Below, piece by piece: positions 10,126 to 19,160 of a stretch of 64,000 nt of DNA (positions are counted from its first letter, which is position 1; each line of letters opens with the position of its first letter). This stretch comes from Eubacteriales bacterium. GTDB lineage: Bacteria; Bacillota; Clostridia; Lachnospirales; Lachnospiraceae. The stretch covers positions 37,932 to 101,931 of the forward strand of contig JAUNJF010000009.1 in assembly GCA_030533405.1 (NCBI GenBank). The letters are read 5' to 3'. The notes under the pieces were generated by a model. The model was not told the origin of the DNA. It did no database searches and saw only the letters and a program-made list of their open reading frames with translations. The position numbers and the translations under genes are program-made.

Positions 10126-11308
10126 TATCGTTTTCTCCTTCCGGTACAAATGTGTTATTCATAAATCCTATAATCTTCTCTGTCTCATCCATAATCTCGC
10201 AGTAATATTCAAAAGTGGTGTTCACCGAGCTATGTCCAAGCAAAGCACTCACAGTTACAAGCTGAACGCCCTGCTCTAATAAAATTGTCGCATACATATG
10301 TCGGAGTCCATGCACCGTAATATGTGGCATTGCATTTCTCTTGCACAGCTTTGTCAAAGCATTATTCATAGCAGAAGCCGCATGTGGCACACCATTTGCC
10401 TGACAGGATATGTAATCACCGTCTATATACCTGCCGTCACTTTCTGCCTTAAGTAAATCAATCATTTCCTTTCTTTTCATAATCTCCGCAATCACAGGCT
10501 TTGGAACCTTTAACTTACGATAAGAATTTTCTGTCTTTGGTTCTTTCTCTTCTATATTATATGCTTCAATTTTGCTATCGCCTTTTTCTACAACAGGACT
10601 GGATGTAATCTGTCTGGATATTGTAATGGTTCTATCCTCAAAATCCACATCTGAAAATTTAAGTCCTAAAATCTCGCCCTTACGAAGACCACAGAATAAA
10701 CCTAACAGAATTTCCATATACCAATTATTATCAGCAGCCACACCCAAGAACTCCTTCAACTTAGCCTTGCTCAATATCGTGACATTCGGCTTTCGTCTCG
10801 GATAAGTCTTTGTTGCATCAATCGGATTCGTTTTTATATAACCATCAGCTACCGCTTCCTTTAGAGCAACACTTATCAGTTCTCTACTCTTATTGCCTGC
10901 TGATTCGGTTGTCTTTGCAACAGCCTCCAGCAGAGCATCCAAATACTCAGCATTAAGATATTTAAGCTTAATATCCTGCTCCAAGTGTGGCAGTATCAGA
11001 TCATAAAGCGTGTAAGCACCCACCATTCTTGTTGTATTCTGTATTCGTTGTGAGTACACTTCTTCAAACCAATATAGAAGATAATCCTTAAAACCAATAT
11101 TTTTGTTTATCTTATGCTGTGCCTGATATGCTCTACACGCTTTCTTATAATCTGCTTCGTACTGATAGTAGCTTTCCTCAGCTTCTTCCTCTGAAGTAAA
11201 CCCTCCTCTCTTACTGTATTTAGTCGTACCATCATCCTGTAGAAGTTTGACTCGGTGAAACCAAGAACTACCCTCGAAAAAGGCAACTCCACTTTTCTTT
11301 CCGCTCAA
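10118..11308 (-). CDS. Tyrosine recombinase/integrase (second of the pair)
   Basis: A 396-residue integrase with the same layout as its neighbour: AP2-like arm domain near the start (KLLQDDGTTKYSKRGGF), core-binding domain, and catalytic residues in CGLRKGEILGL (Arg), VHGLRHMYA (His-x-x-Arg), LLGHSSVNTT (His) and FEYYCEI (Tyr). The start is a TTG at 11308, preceded by GAGGTGAAG and abutting the stop of the excisionase-like gene. The two recombinases are clearly different proteins, not a recent duplication. Either may catalyse, or they may work together as in other multi-recombinase elements. Confidence 0.92.
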   Translation of the reverse strand: MSGKKSGVAFFEGSSWFHRVKLLQDDGTTKYSKRGGFTSEEEAEESYYQYEADYKKACRAYQAQHKINKNIGFKDYLLYWFEEVYSQRIQNTTRMVGAYTLYDLILPHLEQDIKLKYLNAEYLDALLEAVAKTTESAGNKSRELISVALKEAVADGYIKTNPIDATKTYPRRKPNVTILSKAKLKEFLGVAADNNWYMEILLGLFCGLRKGEILGLKFSDVDFEDRTITISRQITSSPVVEKGDSKIEAYNIEEKEPKTENSYRKLKVPKPVIAEIMKRKEMIDLLKAESDGRYIDGDYISCQANGVPHAASAMNNALTKLCKRNAMPHITVHGLRHMYATILLEQGVQLVTVSALLGHSSVNTTFEYYCEIMDETEKIIGFMNNTFVPEGENDSD

Positions 11309-11533
11309 CTACTTCACCTCACTTAATGAATCTTCATAAAGCCATCTGTCAAAAGAATATTTAGGTATGCGGAAAAGCTTTCCTATCTTAATTACTCGAA
11401 ATGGCTCCTGTGTACGATACACTTCCTGCAAATACTCATAGGTCTTACTGCGTCCTAATCCTAACGCCTGCTGAATATGACAAGCCTCGTACACACCCTG
11501 TTCTACCTCTTGATTTAATGCTATATCGCTCAT
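11309..11533 (-). CDS. Excisionase-like helix-turn-helix protein
   Basis: 74 aa. An N-terminal winged-helix pattern reads VYEACHIQQALGLGRSKTYE with a C-terminal wing FRVIKIGKLFRIPKYSFDRWL, the typical layout of small MerR-fold excisionases (helix-turn-helix_17). AGGAG at proper spacing selects the ATG at 11533 rather than an upstream start. It is first in the operon with both recombinases, so it probably directs excision by bending the arm sites. Confidence 0.8.
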   Translation of the reverse strand: MSDIALNQEVEQGVYEACHIQQALGLGRSKTYEYLQEVYRTQEPFRVIKIGKLFRIPKYSFDRWLYEDSLSEVK

Positions 11534-11643
11534 ATACCTACTCCTTTCTCTGCGTAAATATTTATGGTGATACAAAAAAATATTACATAACTGAATTATT
11601 GTGAAAAACAGTGCCGGTCCTATTTTCAACCTCATATCATGTA

Positions 11644-13047
11644 TCATTTTCTTACCACTGGAATAATGTAATCCAGATCCTCTTCATATTCGATTTCGTA
11701 TTCGTCTTTATAAGAAATCAGCTTCTTGCAATCCAGTTTATAGTGTCTTCCAGATTTTAGTCCTGTCACAGTCTTACTATTTCCTTCACCCGAAACTAGA
11801 ATCCTTTCCTTTTCTAGCCCGCTTGAAAGTTTTTTCACTGTGATAACGCTATCTGCATGATGATTTATAGCCTCTCTCAAAACATCTGGTTTGACAAAAA
11901 TATAGTCTCCATCCAGCAATGCTTTACATTCGTTAGCTTTATCCGCCTCGTATTCTGTCCGATTTGGAATAATCTTTATCCTGTGCCCTGAACCAAGAAG
12001 CACTTGATACGCATGATAAGGTATGTCAATCTCTCGATTTCTCATATCCATTTTCATAATGCGTTTTTGCTGGCTTTCAGCTCTCTTAATAAGGTAGGTA
12101 TTGGCATTGCAAACAGTTCCTACCGTTACCTCTGGCAATCCTAAATAGTATTTTTTCAGCAGATATTCAGACAAGACCAAAAACTCAAAGTGATCTGCAA
12201 TTCTTGTCTCCCTCTTAATACCAGCAGGAAGCTCAAAGGATTTCCAAAAAATATTTATATCTCTCAGCACCCTGTCATAGTTCATCATCAATTTTCGACA
12301 ATAATCGACATAGAAGTATGCCAAGTCCTGATTAGTAACATCTGACAATATGCTGTACCACTGTTTTTTATCCTCATCCTTAAATGTCGGCATACTGATT
12401 TCCCAGATACGATCATAAGCACTTGATACAACCTCTTCGGGTATTCTTTCAGCCGTCACTATCACACCACCCTTAAATCGTTCTCGATCTCCGCTTCGGG
12501 AAACCCAATCAAAAATATCAGCGTATCGCTTCTTTTGACCGTATCCGTTCACCGGAATAATATCGTCAATCAAAACCGTAAAGATTTCTGTATTGCTAAG
12601 CAACTCCTCCAGTTCTGTGTTCTTTTTTAGATTATAAAATTTTATCTCCTGCCCCCTGTCATCTTCGAGAAGTGTAATCGTTCGTCTTGAAAGCATTGAC
12701 TTGAACGAGCCATGTCTGCCTAACATCAGCAATACAAAGAATGGATATCGTCTGTATAAACTAAACAGCTCCTGCGTAATCATCATAGTGCCATAGTAGA
12801 AAGCTACATCCGAAACACCTTTCTTCAAATTACATACATCAAGTATCTTTTGTCTCACCGATTCACCGTATAATCTCTCATCATCTGGCAAAAGATTTGA
12901 AATAGGGTAATCCAGCCTTAAAGCAGGATTACCATTATCATCTATCGTCACCTCACCTTTATAATCTATTTTCAGATTTCCCATTCGGAAATATCGTTCT
13001 TCCTTGTTGTTAGGATTGTGCAGCCCTGAAGCTTCATACCCTGTCAT
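11644..13047 (-). CDS. P-loop ATPase of unknown family, possible element replication/processing protein
   Basis: 467 aa. A Walker-A-like GRHGSFKSMLS lies near residue 109 and a hydrophobic-acidic Walker-B-like FTVLIDDIIP near 157. The middle (GGVIVTAERIPEEVVSSAYDRIWEI) resembles sensor and arginine-finger regions of superfamily 3/DUF927-like phage or plasmid ATPases. The C-terminus looks like a small winged or beta domain. The start overlaps the upstream coiled-coil gene by 4 bases (ATGA), so they are co-translated. I do not recognise a family with certainty. A helicase-like role in element replication or transfer is inferred from the setting. Confidence 0.55.
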   Translation of the reverse strand: MTGYEASGLHNPNNKEERYFRMGNLKIDYKGEVTIDDNGNPALRLDYPISNLLPDDERLYGESVRQKILDVCNLKKGVSDVAFYYGTMMITQELFSLYRRYPFFVLLMLGRHGSFKSMLSRRTITLLEDDRGQEIKFYNLKKNTELEELLSNTEIFTVLIDDIIPVNGYGQKKRYADIFDWVSRSGDRERFKGGVIVTAERIPEEVVSSAYDRIWEISMPTFKDEDKKQWYSILSDVTNQDLAYFYVDYCRKLMMNYDRVLRDINIFWKSFELPAGIKRETRIADHFEFLVLSEYLLKKYYLGLPEVTVGTVCNANTYLIKRAESQQKRIMKMDMRNREIDIPYHAYQVLLGSGHRIKIIPNRTEYEADKANECKALLDGDYIFVKPDVLREAINHHADSVITVKKLSSGLEKERILVSGEGNSKTVTGLKSGRHYKLDCKKLISYKDEYEIEYEEDLDYIIPVVRK

Positions 13048-13577
13048 CTGTTCTTACCCCCTTCAATCAAATTCGGATTATAGGGATAAAAAATCTCTAC
13101 AGAACCAGCATATGACTTACTTCTCTCAAAACGCTTTGCTTCCTTATTAAACTCAGCTATTGAATAGAAAGGAACTCTCTGGCGAATTATAAACAACACA
13201 CATTTCTCCAGTTCTTTCAGTCTCTTATCTAGCTTTTTGTTCTTACTCTCAGATACCTTAAGCTCTGCCTTTAAGGACTTTATTTTTTCTTCCATTCGGA
13301 TCATGCGTTCAGTAGGCTTTTTTACGGAAGATTTTAATTCCTTAAATTTCTTTTCAAGTTCCAAATATTTCATTTCAAGCTCTTTGCCCTCAATGCTCAT
13401 ATTGAAATTTCTGTTTCGCTCTGCTTCCTGTAATGACTCGATATATGCTGCACCTTCCAAGCCCTCTGTTGTTTTGTCATTGGACTTGTCTGTATTCTTG
13501 TAGGTAACACCAGCTACAGCTTGATTAAGCAGTAATCTGTTCATTTCCAGTAAGAATTTTTTATCTTTCTTCTTCAT
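13044..13577 (-). CDS. Coiled-coil protein, unknown function
   Basis: 177 aa, very Lys/Glu-rich. Residues about 55-125 have a long heptad pattern (KYLELEKKFKELKSSVKKP then EKIKSLKAELKVSESKNKKL). No catalytic motif is visible. GGAGGAG precedes the ATG. It is translationally coupled to the ATPase gene, suggesting an accessory or adaptor subunit for that ATPase. Confidence 0.65.
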   Translation of the reverse strand: MKKKDKKFLLEMNRLLLNQAVAGVTYKNTDKSNDKTTEGLEGAAYIESLQEAERNRNFNMSIEGKELEMKYLELEKKFKELKSSVKKPTERMIRMEEKIKSLKAELKVSESKNKKLDKRLKELEKCVLFIIRQRVPFYSIAEFNKEAKRFERSKSYAGSVEIFYPYNPNLIEGGKNR

Positions 13578-13673
13578 TTTGACTCCTCCAGCTTTCTAAA
13601 TAATTAAAAATCATACTTATATCGAACTATGATTCTGTAATAATTCTATTCCTGACTCCTCAAAACCACAAAA

Positions 13674-13710
13674 GAAGCAGATGAGGTTCTTTTTTACACT
13701 CATCTGCTTC
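13674..13710 (-). terminator. Strong rho-independent terminator
   Basis: GAAGCAGATGAG (13674-13685) pairs exactly with CTCATCTGCTTC (13699-13710), with T-rich sequence on the minus-strand exit side. It ends the 318-aa gene and separates it from the coiled-coil/ATPase operon. Confidence 0.85.
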
Positions 13711-13751
13711 TTTCACATCATTGGCACTATTCTTTTTTGCTGACCATGCCA

Positions 13752-14708
13752 CTAATTCTCTATCATCGCTAAAAGGCTTTCTTCTGACAGTATAGGAGCT
13801 TCGTCAATTATTCCTATTCTTTTTAATAAATTCTCCATTTTCTTCAAATTCTTAATTCTGGTTTCCTTATTTTCTCCAATTACCTTTATCCAATCAATAG
13901 GCATACCGACATTTAATAGACTATTCTTTAATGTAATGAAATCATACAATTCTCTATCTAGCAGTTTTGCCCGAACTATCAACATATCCTCATTAGATAA
14001 AATCCATTTTACTGGGCTTTCTGTTACAGCCTTAGAAAAAAGACTATATATTTTTTCTCTTATTTCCAAATCCATTATATTCCAATTTCCATTTTTGATT
14101 TTATATCCGTTTTTTTCTCTACCAGAGTTTGTTTGAAAATTGATACTATCCAATAAAAGCTCATACAACTGTTGCTCCGTCTCTGTAAATGTCTCAAATA
14201 ATGTAGTTCTTTCCCGAAGATCAAACATAGCCTTATTGTATTTCTCATATTTCACCTTTTCAGCTATGCATTGATTATATACAGTCGCCTCTTTCGGGAC
14301 CAACTGATCATATTCCCATATTTTGTTATTATTCTTATAGCTGATTAACTCATCTTCCATTTCCTTATGCAGAGCTTCTAACTCCTTCCACTTATCAAAT
14401 GCCTCATTTCTTCGCCTACATAATTCCTCACTTGTAATATTCAAATACTCATCTGATGTCTTGGAATAATCTGAACTGTTAGAAGCTTCTACTTTCCAAC
14501 TACCGTATGCATTATATCCATCACACCTAAAAATATGTTCATCAGCAACCCAATAATAATCTGGCAATAATAAGTTAATTCTACTTGTTAATGCAACTAT
14601 CATTTTTTTAGCATAATCCTCTATGTAATCGCCAGGATCTATTCTGTACCACTTTCTAACAAAAGCTAAAAATTTGTCATCATGCCTGATTCTAAGCTCA
14701 TTTAACAT
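13752..14708 (-). CDS. Hypothetical protein, 318 aa
   Basis: I do not recognise a family. The protein is soluble, with aromatic-rich N-terminal segments (KWYRIDPGDYIEDYAKKM, YYWVADEHIFRCDGYNAYGSW), a helical charged middle (KWKELEALHKEMEDELISYK) and a helical C-terminus (IKNLKKMENLLKRIGIIDE). The ATG at 14708 is 10 bases from AGGAG. A GTG at 14717 abuts that site and is less likely. It is a single gene between two terminators, just downstream of the mobilization genes. Confidence 0.6.
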   Translation of the reverse strand: MLNELRIRHDDKFLAFVRKWYRIDPGDYIEDYAKKMIVALTSRINLLLPDYYWVADEHIFRCDGYNAYGSWKVEASNSSDYSKTSDEYLNITSEELCRRRNEAFDKWKELEALHKEMEDELISYKNNNKIWEYDQLVPKEATVYNQCIAEKVKYEKYNKAMFDLRERTTLFETFTETEQQLYELLLDSINFQTNSGREKNGYKIKNGNWNIMDLEIREKIYSLFSKAVTESPVKWILSNEDMLIVRAKLLDRELYDFITLKNSLLNVGMPIDWIKVIGENKETRIKNLKKMENLLKRIGIIDEAPILSEESLLAMIEN

Positions 14709-14744
14709 AGTATCCACATCTCCTATATATTCAAAAAAAATACA

Positions 14745-14791
14745 AAATATCCGTCATTTCCGACACGCCATGACAGGTACGACGGATATTT
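14745..14791 (-). terminator. Rho-independent terminator of the mobilization operon
   Basis: AAATATCCGTC (14745-14755) pairs exactly with GACGGATATTT (14781-14791). T runs follow on both strands, so it may work in both directions. It lies right after the relaxase stop. Confidence 0.8.
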
Positions 14792-14825
14792 TTTGTTTTT
14801 TACTTTGTTATTTCAAATTTCTAAA

Positions 14826-15308
14826 CTACAATGGTATTCCATTATTTAAGCAATCCCATATATTCTGTATTCGACCTTTTAGCTCCGTTAATTCAATCTT
14901 GCTTTTATGCCACTTGTTACCCGTCTTATAACTGACTGCATTTATTGCAAAATGAATATGCTTATTACCTGTACTATTGTGAATGGCATAAAACACCTGA
15001 TGTTCTTCCCAAATCATAGCCGCAACCTTTTTAGCAAATCCTGTAATCAAAATGTCATTCTGTATATTAGCCGGAAACGAAATAATCATATGATATATAC
15101 GACGCTTCTTATTCTTTCCCAAGGCTTCCTGCATAATCATAATCTGCTCTGCAGCAACCTTATATTTTAATGACAAGCCTCTTGCTCCAATATAAGATAT
15201 TTTCTCAGTATCCTTTTTCCCTTTTCCCACAATATATTTTAAGAGATTTTCTATATCGCACTCCAATGGATAATATTCTTTCATAAGTTTTATCATAAGA
15301 GTTCCCAT
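14826..15308 (-). CDS. Small MobP-like relaxase (mobilization nuclease domain)
   Basis: 160 aa. It resembles the catalytic half of MobA/VirD2-type relaxases: RIYHMIISFPAN..., then HQVFYAIHNSTGNKHIHF AINAVSY with the HxH metal-binding motif and a TGxKW continuation. The N-terminal tyrosine region (NLLKYIVGKGKKD) is in the expected place. It is much shorter than full MobA proteins (400 aa or more) and lacks any helicase/primase tail. Single-domain forms of this kind are common in Lachnospiraceae elements. It would nick oriT and need a helper conjugation system. It overlaps the accessory gene by 16 bases. Confidence 0.75.
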   Translation of the reverse strand: MGTLMIKLMKEYYPLECDIENLLKYIVGKGKKDTEKISYIGARGLSLKYKVAAEQIMIMQEALGKNKKRRIYHMIISFPANIQNDILITGFAKKVAAMIWEEHQVFYAIHNSTGNKHIHFAINAVSYKTGNKWHKSKIELTELKGRIQNIWDCLNNGIPL

Positions 15309-15571
15309 AATCTCTTAACCTCTTCATCAAGGAATTTATCCTTACCATAATTTTCTTTAATATAATTGCAGATATCCTGTGTGACAGCCGCCACATATAC
15401 ATTAAGCTTCACACTACTATTATTCTTTACATTCTGCCGTTTTAATACAGTATCCAATATATATTCAGACACTGTCTTATTTTCATTATCTGCTAATTTC
15501 TGAATCCTCTGTTTATTCTGTTCAGATACACGCATTATGATTGATTTAGATTTTTTACCTTTATTCACCAT
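15293..15571 (-). CDS. MobC/NikA-like ribbon-helix-helix relaxosome protein
   Basis: 92 aa. The N-terminal KSIIMRVSEQNKQRIQKLAD plus NKTVSEYILDTVL is a ribbon-helix-helix DNA-binding pattern as in MobC/NikA accessory proteins. Such proteins bind oriT and help the relaxase. AGAGGA before the ATG at 15571 fixes the start (an upstream extension has no ribosome site). The relaxase gene starts within its 3' end, so the pair is coupled. Confidence 0.72.
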   Translation of the reverse strand: MVNKGKKSKSIIMRVSEQNKQRIQKLADNENKTVSEYILDTVLKRQNVKNNSSVKLNVYVAAVTQDICNYIKENYGKDKFLDEEVKRLWELL

Positions 15572-15607
15572 TGATATTGTCCTCTTTTCTATGTGACTTA
15601 TTATCAT

Positions 15608-15889
15608 ATTTTGTATTTATATTTATTAACAGGATACGCAAATTTATATCCCCCTTTCTCCTGTATTCTTCTTAACTCCAATCGTTTGATTTTCAAATCC
15701 ACTTAAATCACAAATTTTTTGTATATACATTTTTTAATCTATTGTTGGTTCAAAATAAAAAATTAAACACCAACAGTTATTTAATAAAATCATTTGATAG
15801 CAATTCTTACTTAATTGTTTACTAATAATAAAAATTTATTTTGTCCTTTACTTCGAATTAACCACATGAATCAGGAGGTAATATATACA
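15608..15889. other. AT-rich intergenic region, candidate oriT
   Basis: This 280-bp gene-free stretch lies between the divergent mobC-relaxase genes and a small HTH gene, the usual place for an origin of transfer. It holds a 7-bp inverted repeat, TGTTGGT (15743-15749) and ACCAACA (15769-15775), within very AT-rich DNA. I do not recognise a known nic sequence. The promoter of the mob genes must also lie here. Confidence 0.3.
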
Positions 15890-16069
15890 ATGAAAGAAAA
15901 TCTATTAACAGTTAGTGATGTCTGCGATGAGCTAGGGATAGGAAAAACCACAGCCTACAAACTCATTAAAGATAAAGAAATTCACTCCGGAAAAATCGGG
16001 AAGAAAATCATCATCCGCAGATCAGATCTTGATGATTACATTGAAAAATCCCTCTCCGCAGACAATTAA
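15890..16069 (+). CDS. Excisionase-family helix-turn-helix protein
   Basis: 59 aa, one of few plus-strand genes. LTVSDVCDELGIGKTTAYKLIKDKEI then KIGKKIIIRRSDLDDYI is the classic excisionase/MerR-like winged helix. AGGAGG lies 10 bases before the ATG. It is followed by two hairpins, so it stands alone. It could control excision or the divergent mobilization genes. Confidence 0.78.
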   Translation: MKENLLTVSDVCDELGIGKTTAYKLIKDKEIHSGKIGKKIIIRRSDLDDYIEKSLSADN

Positions 16070-16077
16070 GCATCCCC

Positions 16078-16149
16078 ACCATAACTCATTATTGGGTTAT
16101 GGTAGGCTATGCCCGACTTAAAAGAGCGATACGGAAACTCCCGTATCGC
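16078..16149 (+). terminator. Two hairpins ending the small HTH gene
   Basis: ACCATAAC/GTTATGGT (16078-16103) is followed by GCGATACGG/CCGTATCGC (16126-16149) and a T-rich tail. The second stem shares its CGATAC/GTATCG sequence with hairpins at 18955 and 19319. Confidence 0.7.
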
Positions 16150-16178
16150 CCTATTTGTTTCAAAAATATGCAATCATG

Positions 16179-18818
16179 CTATTTTCCTGTTGTTATAGTC
16201 TTTGCTGCTGACCATCCAGAATATATCTTCTTTCCATCTACGATTTTATAGGTTCTAATACGAACATAATATTTCTTTCCTGCTGTAAGTTTTTTGATAG
16301 AGCAACTGGTAGTCTTATTATTCGAAATCAGCTTTTGCTTGGCATTCTTGAAATTCTTGCTTGTAGAATACTGTATCTGATAGCCTGTAACCTGTAATGT
16401 CTGCTTTTTCCATGTCACCTTAAATCCCTTTGAAATTGCAGTCAGCTTGGATACTGATGTTTTAGCTGGTAAAATATTAAAGGTCTTGGTATAGGCTCCG
16501 CTATAATTGCCCTTCATAGTAATTATTACGGTAGCTTTTCCAACTGCCTTGTTATTTTTATAGGCAACTGTATAGAAATCGGAGCTAATCGTATTACCAG
16601 CACTATCCTTAACTGTAACCTTCGGTTTCTTATTCTTTCCATTATAGGTATAGCTTGTTGTAGCTAAGGACACACTCTTTATCTTACTAATTGCCTCAGA
16701 TGACTTCACATCTCCACAGGCACACTTCCACTCTATTTTTCCATCGGCATTTTTGGTCGCCGGAACAACTGTTTTTTCATGCACATGTGTATGCACATCC
16801 GCTTCCTCTTCGGTCTTAGTAGCTCCACATACACTACACACATAACTCTGGCTCTCTGTTCCCGGATTATTCGCAGTCGTTTTTACAGTACCTACACTTA
16901 CCCATTTATGACCTAAAGCTTTTGTTTCTACCTTAGTCCTGCTCATTTCTTTATAGCAAACTTCGCAATATCTCACATTGTCATAGCTTCCGTCATGGGT
17001 ACAATCTGCATCCTTGATACTCTCTTTTACAAGTGCAGATGCCTTATGATTTTGCGTTTTCTCAACAACTTTTCCTGCTGTTAATATATCTCCGCATCCA
17101 TTACATACCACATCGCCTGTATAGCCTGTTGATCCGCAAGAAGCAGCCACCACATTTTTAGTTTGGGTACCTCCAGTATGTTTCGTTTTATCTACCGCAA
17201 TATCTTCTGTTTGGGTAGCATTACATTTCTGACAGGTATATGTTTTAATTCCCTTCTGATTACAGGTCGAAGCCTTAGTCACTACTCCACTATTCCAAGT
17301 ATGACCTATTTTCTCAATGCTTTTACCTGCTGAAAGTTTTTTATCACAATCTTTGCAGTAGATATCTCCGCTGTATCCATTGGTAGTACATGTGGCTGCA
17401 ACTGCATTTTTTACCACTGTCTCACCTTTATGATTGGAACTATCTACAGCAATTTCCTCTGTTTTAGTATCTTTACATACAGAGCAAACATATTTCTTAC
17501 TTCCCTTTTGAATACAAGTTGGAGATTTCGTTACAATCCCCGCATCCCAAGTATGATCTAATTTCTTTATACTTTCTCCAGCAGAAAGCTTTGAATCACA
17601 ATCTTTACAATAGGTATCTCCAGAATAGCCCTCTTTAGAGCAAGTAGCCGCAATAGCGTTTTTTACCACTGTTTCTCCTGTATGATTAGAACTATTGATT
17701 GCAATTTCCTCTGTCTTGATATCTTTGCACTCTGAGCAAGTATAAGTTTTAATTCCTTTCTGATTGCAGGTCGCAGCTTTTGTTACTGTCCCGCTGTTCC
17801 AAGTATGACCTGTCTTTTCAATAACCGTACCTGATGAAAGTTTTGTATCGCAATCCTCACAGTAAGTATCTCCGCTAAACCCATTCTCACTACATGACGG
17901 ATTAACCCTGTTTTTTAATACTGTAGCTCCTGTGTGGTTATTTTCATTTTTTGCAATATTTTCTGTTTTGGTATCATTACATACCGAACAAGTAAATGTT
18001 TTTACTCCTTCTTCAGAGCATGTGGCAGGCTTTGTAATTGTTCCAGAATCATAAGAATGTCCTCTCGCCTGAAGAACCGTTCCACTCTCGACAACTCCCC
18101 CACAACAGCTATACACTCTATCTCCTGTATATCCATCTTCCGTACAATTTGAAGCTTTCTTGTCCTTTAGTATTATTTCTCCTGTATGAGCAGTCGGATC
18201 AATCTCAATGTTTTCTACATCAACATAGGTGTTGGGAACAATATAGCCCCCAGTCTCCATATCTCTGGTCCAATCCTCAAAAAGTGCATGTATTCTAGTT
18301 ACCCCTTTACTGGTACAAGTTGGCTCCTTTGTTCTCACATATGCCATCGAACTTGTTCTAAGCATATAAGTTTCCATATGAGAACTATCACGCTTGCACT
18401 TTCTAGTGGCAGTACAGCTTTTATAATCTTCTGCCCATTCATATTCAAAGTCCTCAAAGTCATGTCCTAATGCTTCTGAAAACATATATGTATCACTTGA
18501 ATATTGGATATCTCCATTATATTCAAACTTCGCATTATATGTACTAACCCCAGGAGAATAACAGGATGGTTCATAATAATCAACTAACCAAGTCTCTGCC
18601 TCTCCAGCACACATATATCTCACCTTACACTTATCGCAAATAAGAAATACTATTGCTTCCTTGTGATTAGAGTTCCACACAAATTCCATATCCCCATATA
18701 CATGGTCATAACACGAAGCTGCATACACCTTCATATTTCCGCAGCATAAAAAACCAAATACCAGAACAAGCACAGCTATCCAGCATTTATTCCTAAATCT
18801 TCCAATCATTTCTTTCAT
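16179..18818 (-). CDS. Secreted surface protein with tandem CxxC (zinc-ribbon-like) repeats and fibronectin III domain
   Basis: 879 aa. Residues 1-33 are a signal peptide (WIAVLVLVFGFLCC...VYAAS). From about 250 to 590 are four tandem units of about 85 residues, each starting HTW(N/D)SG and carrying paired CxxC motifs (YTCSECKD, YCKDCDSKLS) and EEIA...H(T/K)G segments. Related CxxC units also occur before and after. Next are a Big/MBG-like segment (TTSYTYNGKNKKPKVTVKD) and a C-terminal fibronectin III-like domain (VTGYQIQYSTSKNFKNAK, YYVRIRTYK). No LPXTG or transmembrane anchor is seen, so it may be released or bound non-covalently. It is the only large exported protein of the element and may act in adhesion, contact or exclusion. 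Confidence 0.8.
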   Translation of the reverse strand: MKEMIGRFRNKCWIAVLVLVFGFLCCGNMKVYAASCYDHVYGDMEFVWNSNHKEAIVFLICDKCKVRYMCAGEAETWLVDYYEPSCYSPGVSTYNAKFEYNGDIQYSSDTYMFSEALGHDFEDFEYEWAEDYKSCTATRKCKRDSSHMETYMLRTSSMAYVRTKEPTCTSKGVTRIHALFEDWTRDMETGGYIVPNTYVDVENIEIDPTAHTGEIILKDKKASNCTEDGYTGDRVYSCCGGVVESGTVLQARGHSYDSGTITKPATCSEEGVKTFTCSVCNDTKTENIAKNENNHTGATVLKNRVNPSCSENGFSGDTYCEDCDTKLSSGTVIEKTGHTWNSGTVTKAATCNQKGIKTYTCSECKDIKTEEIAINSSNHTGETVVKNAIAATCSKEGYSGDTYCKDCDSKLSAGESIKKLDHTWDAGIVTKSPTCIQKGSKKYVCSVCKDTKTEEIAVDSSNHKGETVVKNAVAATCTTNGYSGDIYCKDCDKKLSAGKSIEKIGHTWNSGVVTKASTCNQKGIKTYTCQKCNATQTEDIAVDKTKHTGGTQTKNVVAASCGSTGYTGDVVCNGCGDILTAGKVVEKTQNHKASALVKESIKDADCTHDGSYDNVRYCEVCYKEMSRTKVETKALGHKWVSVGTVKTTANNPGTESQSYVCSVCGATKTEEEADVHTHVHEKTVVPATKNADGKIEWKCACGDVKSSEAISKIKSVSLATTSYTYNGKNKKPKVTVKDSAGNTISSDFYTVAYKNNKAVGKATVIITMKGNYSGAYTKTFNILPAKTSVSKLTAISKGFKVTWKKQTLQVTGYQIQYSTSKNFKNAKQKLISNNKTTSCSIKKLTAGKKYYVRIRTYKIVDGKKIYSGWSAAKTITTGK
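16930..18070. repeat. Tandem ~255-bp coding repeats in the surface protein gene
   Basis: Four in-frame units of about 85 codons (HTWNSG...CSVC...CKDC) are repeated inside the gene at 16179-18818, with weaker copies at both sides. The repeats could recombine and change the protein's length between strains. Confidence 0.7.
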
Positions 18819-18954
18819 AGAATTTTTCCTTTCGTTTTTTATTCCTGCCGCAGTAGTCCCATTGTACTAGATGGACTAAATAACACCTTACACCTATAGA
18901 AAATTCTCTATTATATCTATAAGATATATACATTCCTATTGGAGCAAAAAAAGA

Positions 18955-18981
18955 GACGATACAGATTATCTCCGTATCGTC
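18955..18981 (-). terminator. Terminator after the small HTH gene (GACGATAC hairpin)
   Basis: GACGATAC (18955-18962) pairs with GTATCGTC (18974-18981), with a run of seven T on the minus-strand exit. It is nearly identical in stem and loop to the hairpin at 19319-19342. Confidence 0.8.
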
Positions 18982-18986
18982 TTTAT

Positions 18987-19160
18987 TTATGATCTTAAAA
19001 TATATTCAATTACATCCTCTTTGAAAATCAACCATTTATTTCCTACCCAGTGACCTTCAATAATTCCCTCATGGATCAGCTTTAATGCTGAATTTTTTCC
19101 TATGTGTAATATTTTCTGCATTTCTTTTAATGTCAGTACATCAGGCTCATTCTTCAACAT
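18987..19160 (-). CDS. Small helix-turn-helix (excisionase-like) protein
   Basis: 57 aa. LTLKEMQKILHIGKNSALKLIHE followed by WVGNKWLIFKEDVIEYIL is the same winged-helix layout as the proteins at 11309 and 15890. The ATG at 19160 is chosen because a GGAGGGAGG site precedes it. An upstream in-frame Met has none. It has its own terminator, making a small independent cassette. Confidence 0.72.
   Translation of the reverse strand: MLKNEPDVLTLKEMQKILHIGKNSALKLIHEGIIEGHWVGNKWLIFKEDVIEYILRS

Noticed and set aside
16930-18070. CRISPR-like periodicity
   Set aside because: The 255-bp period is in-frame protein repeats.
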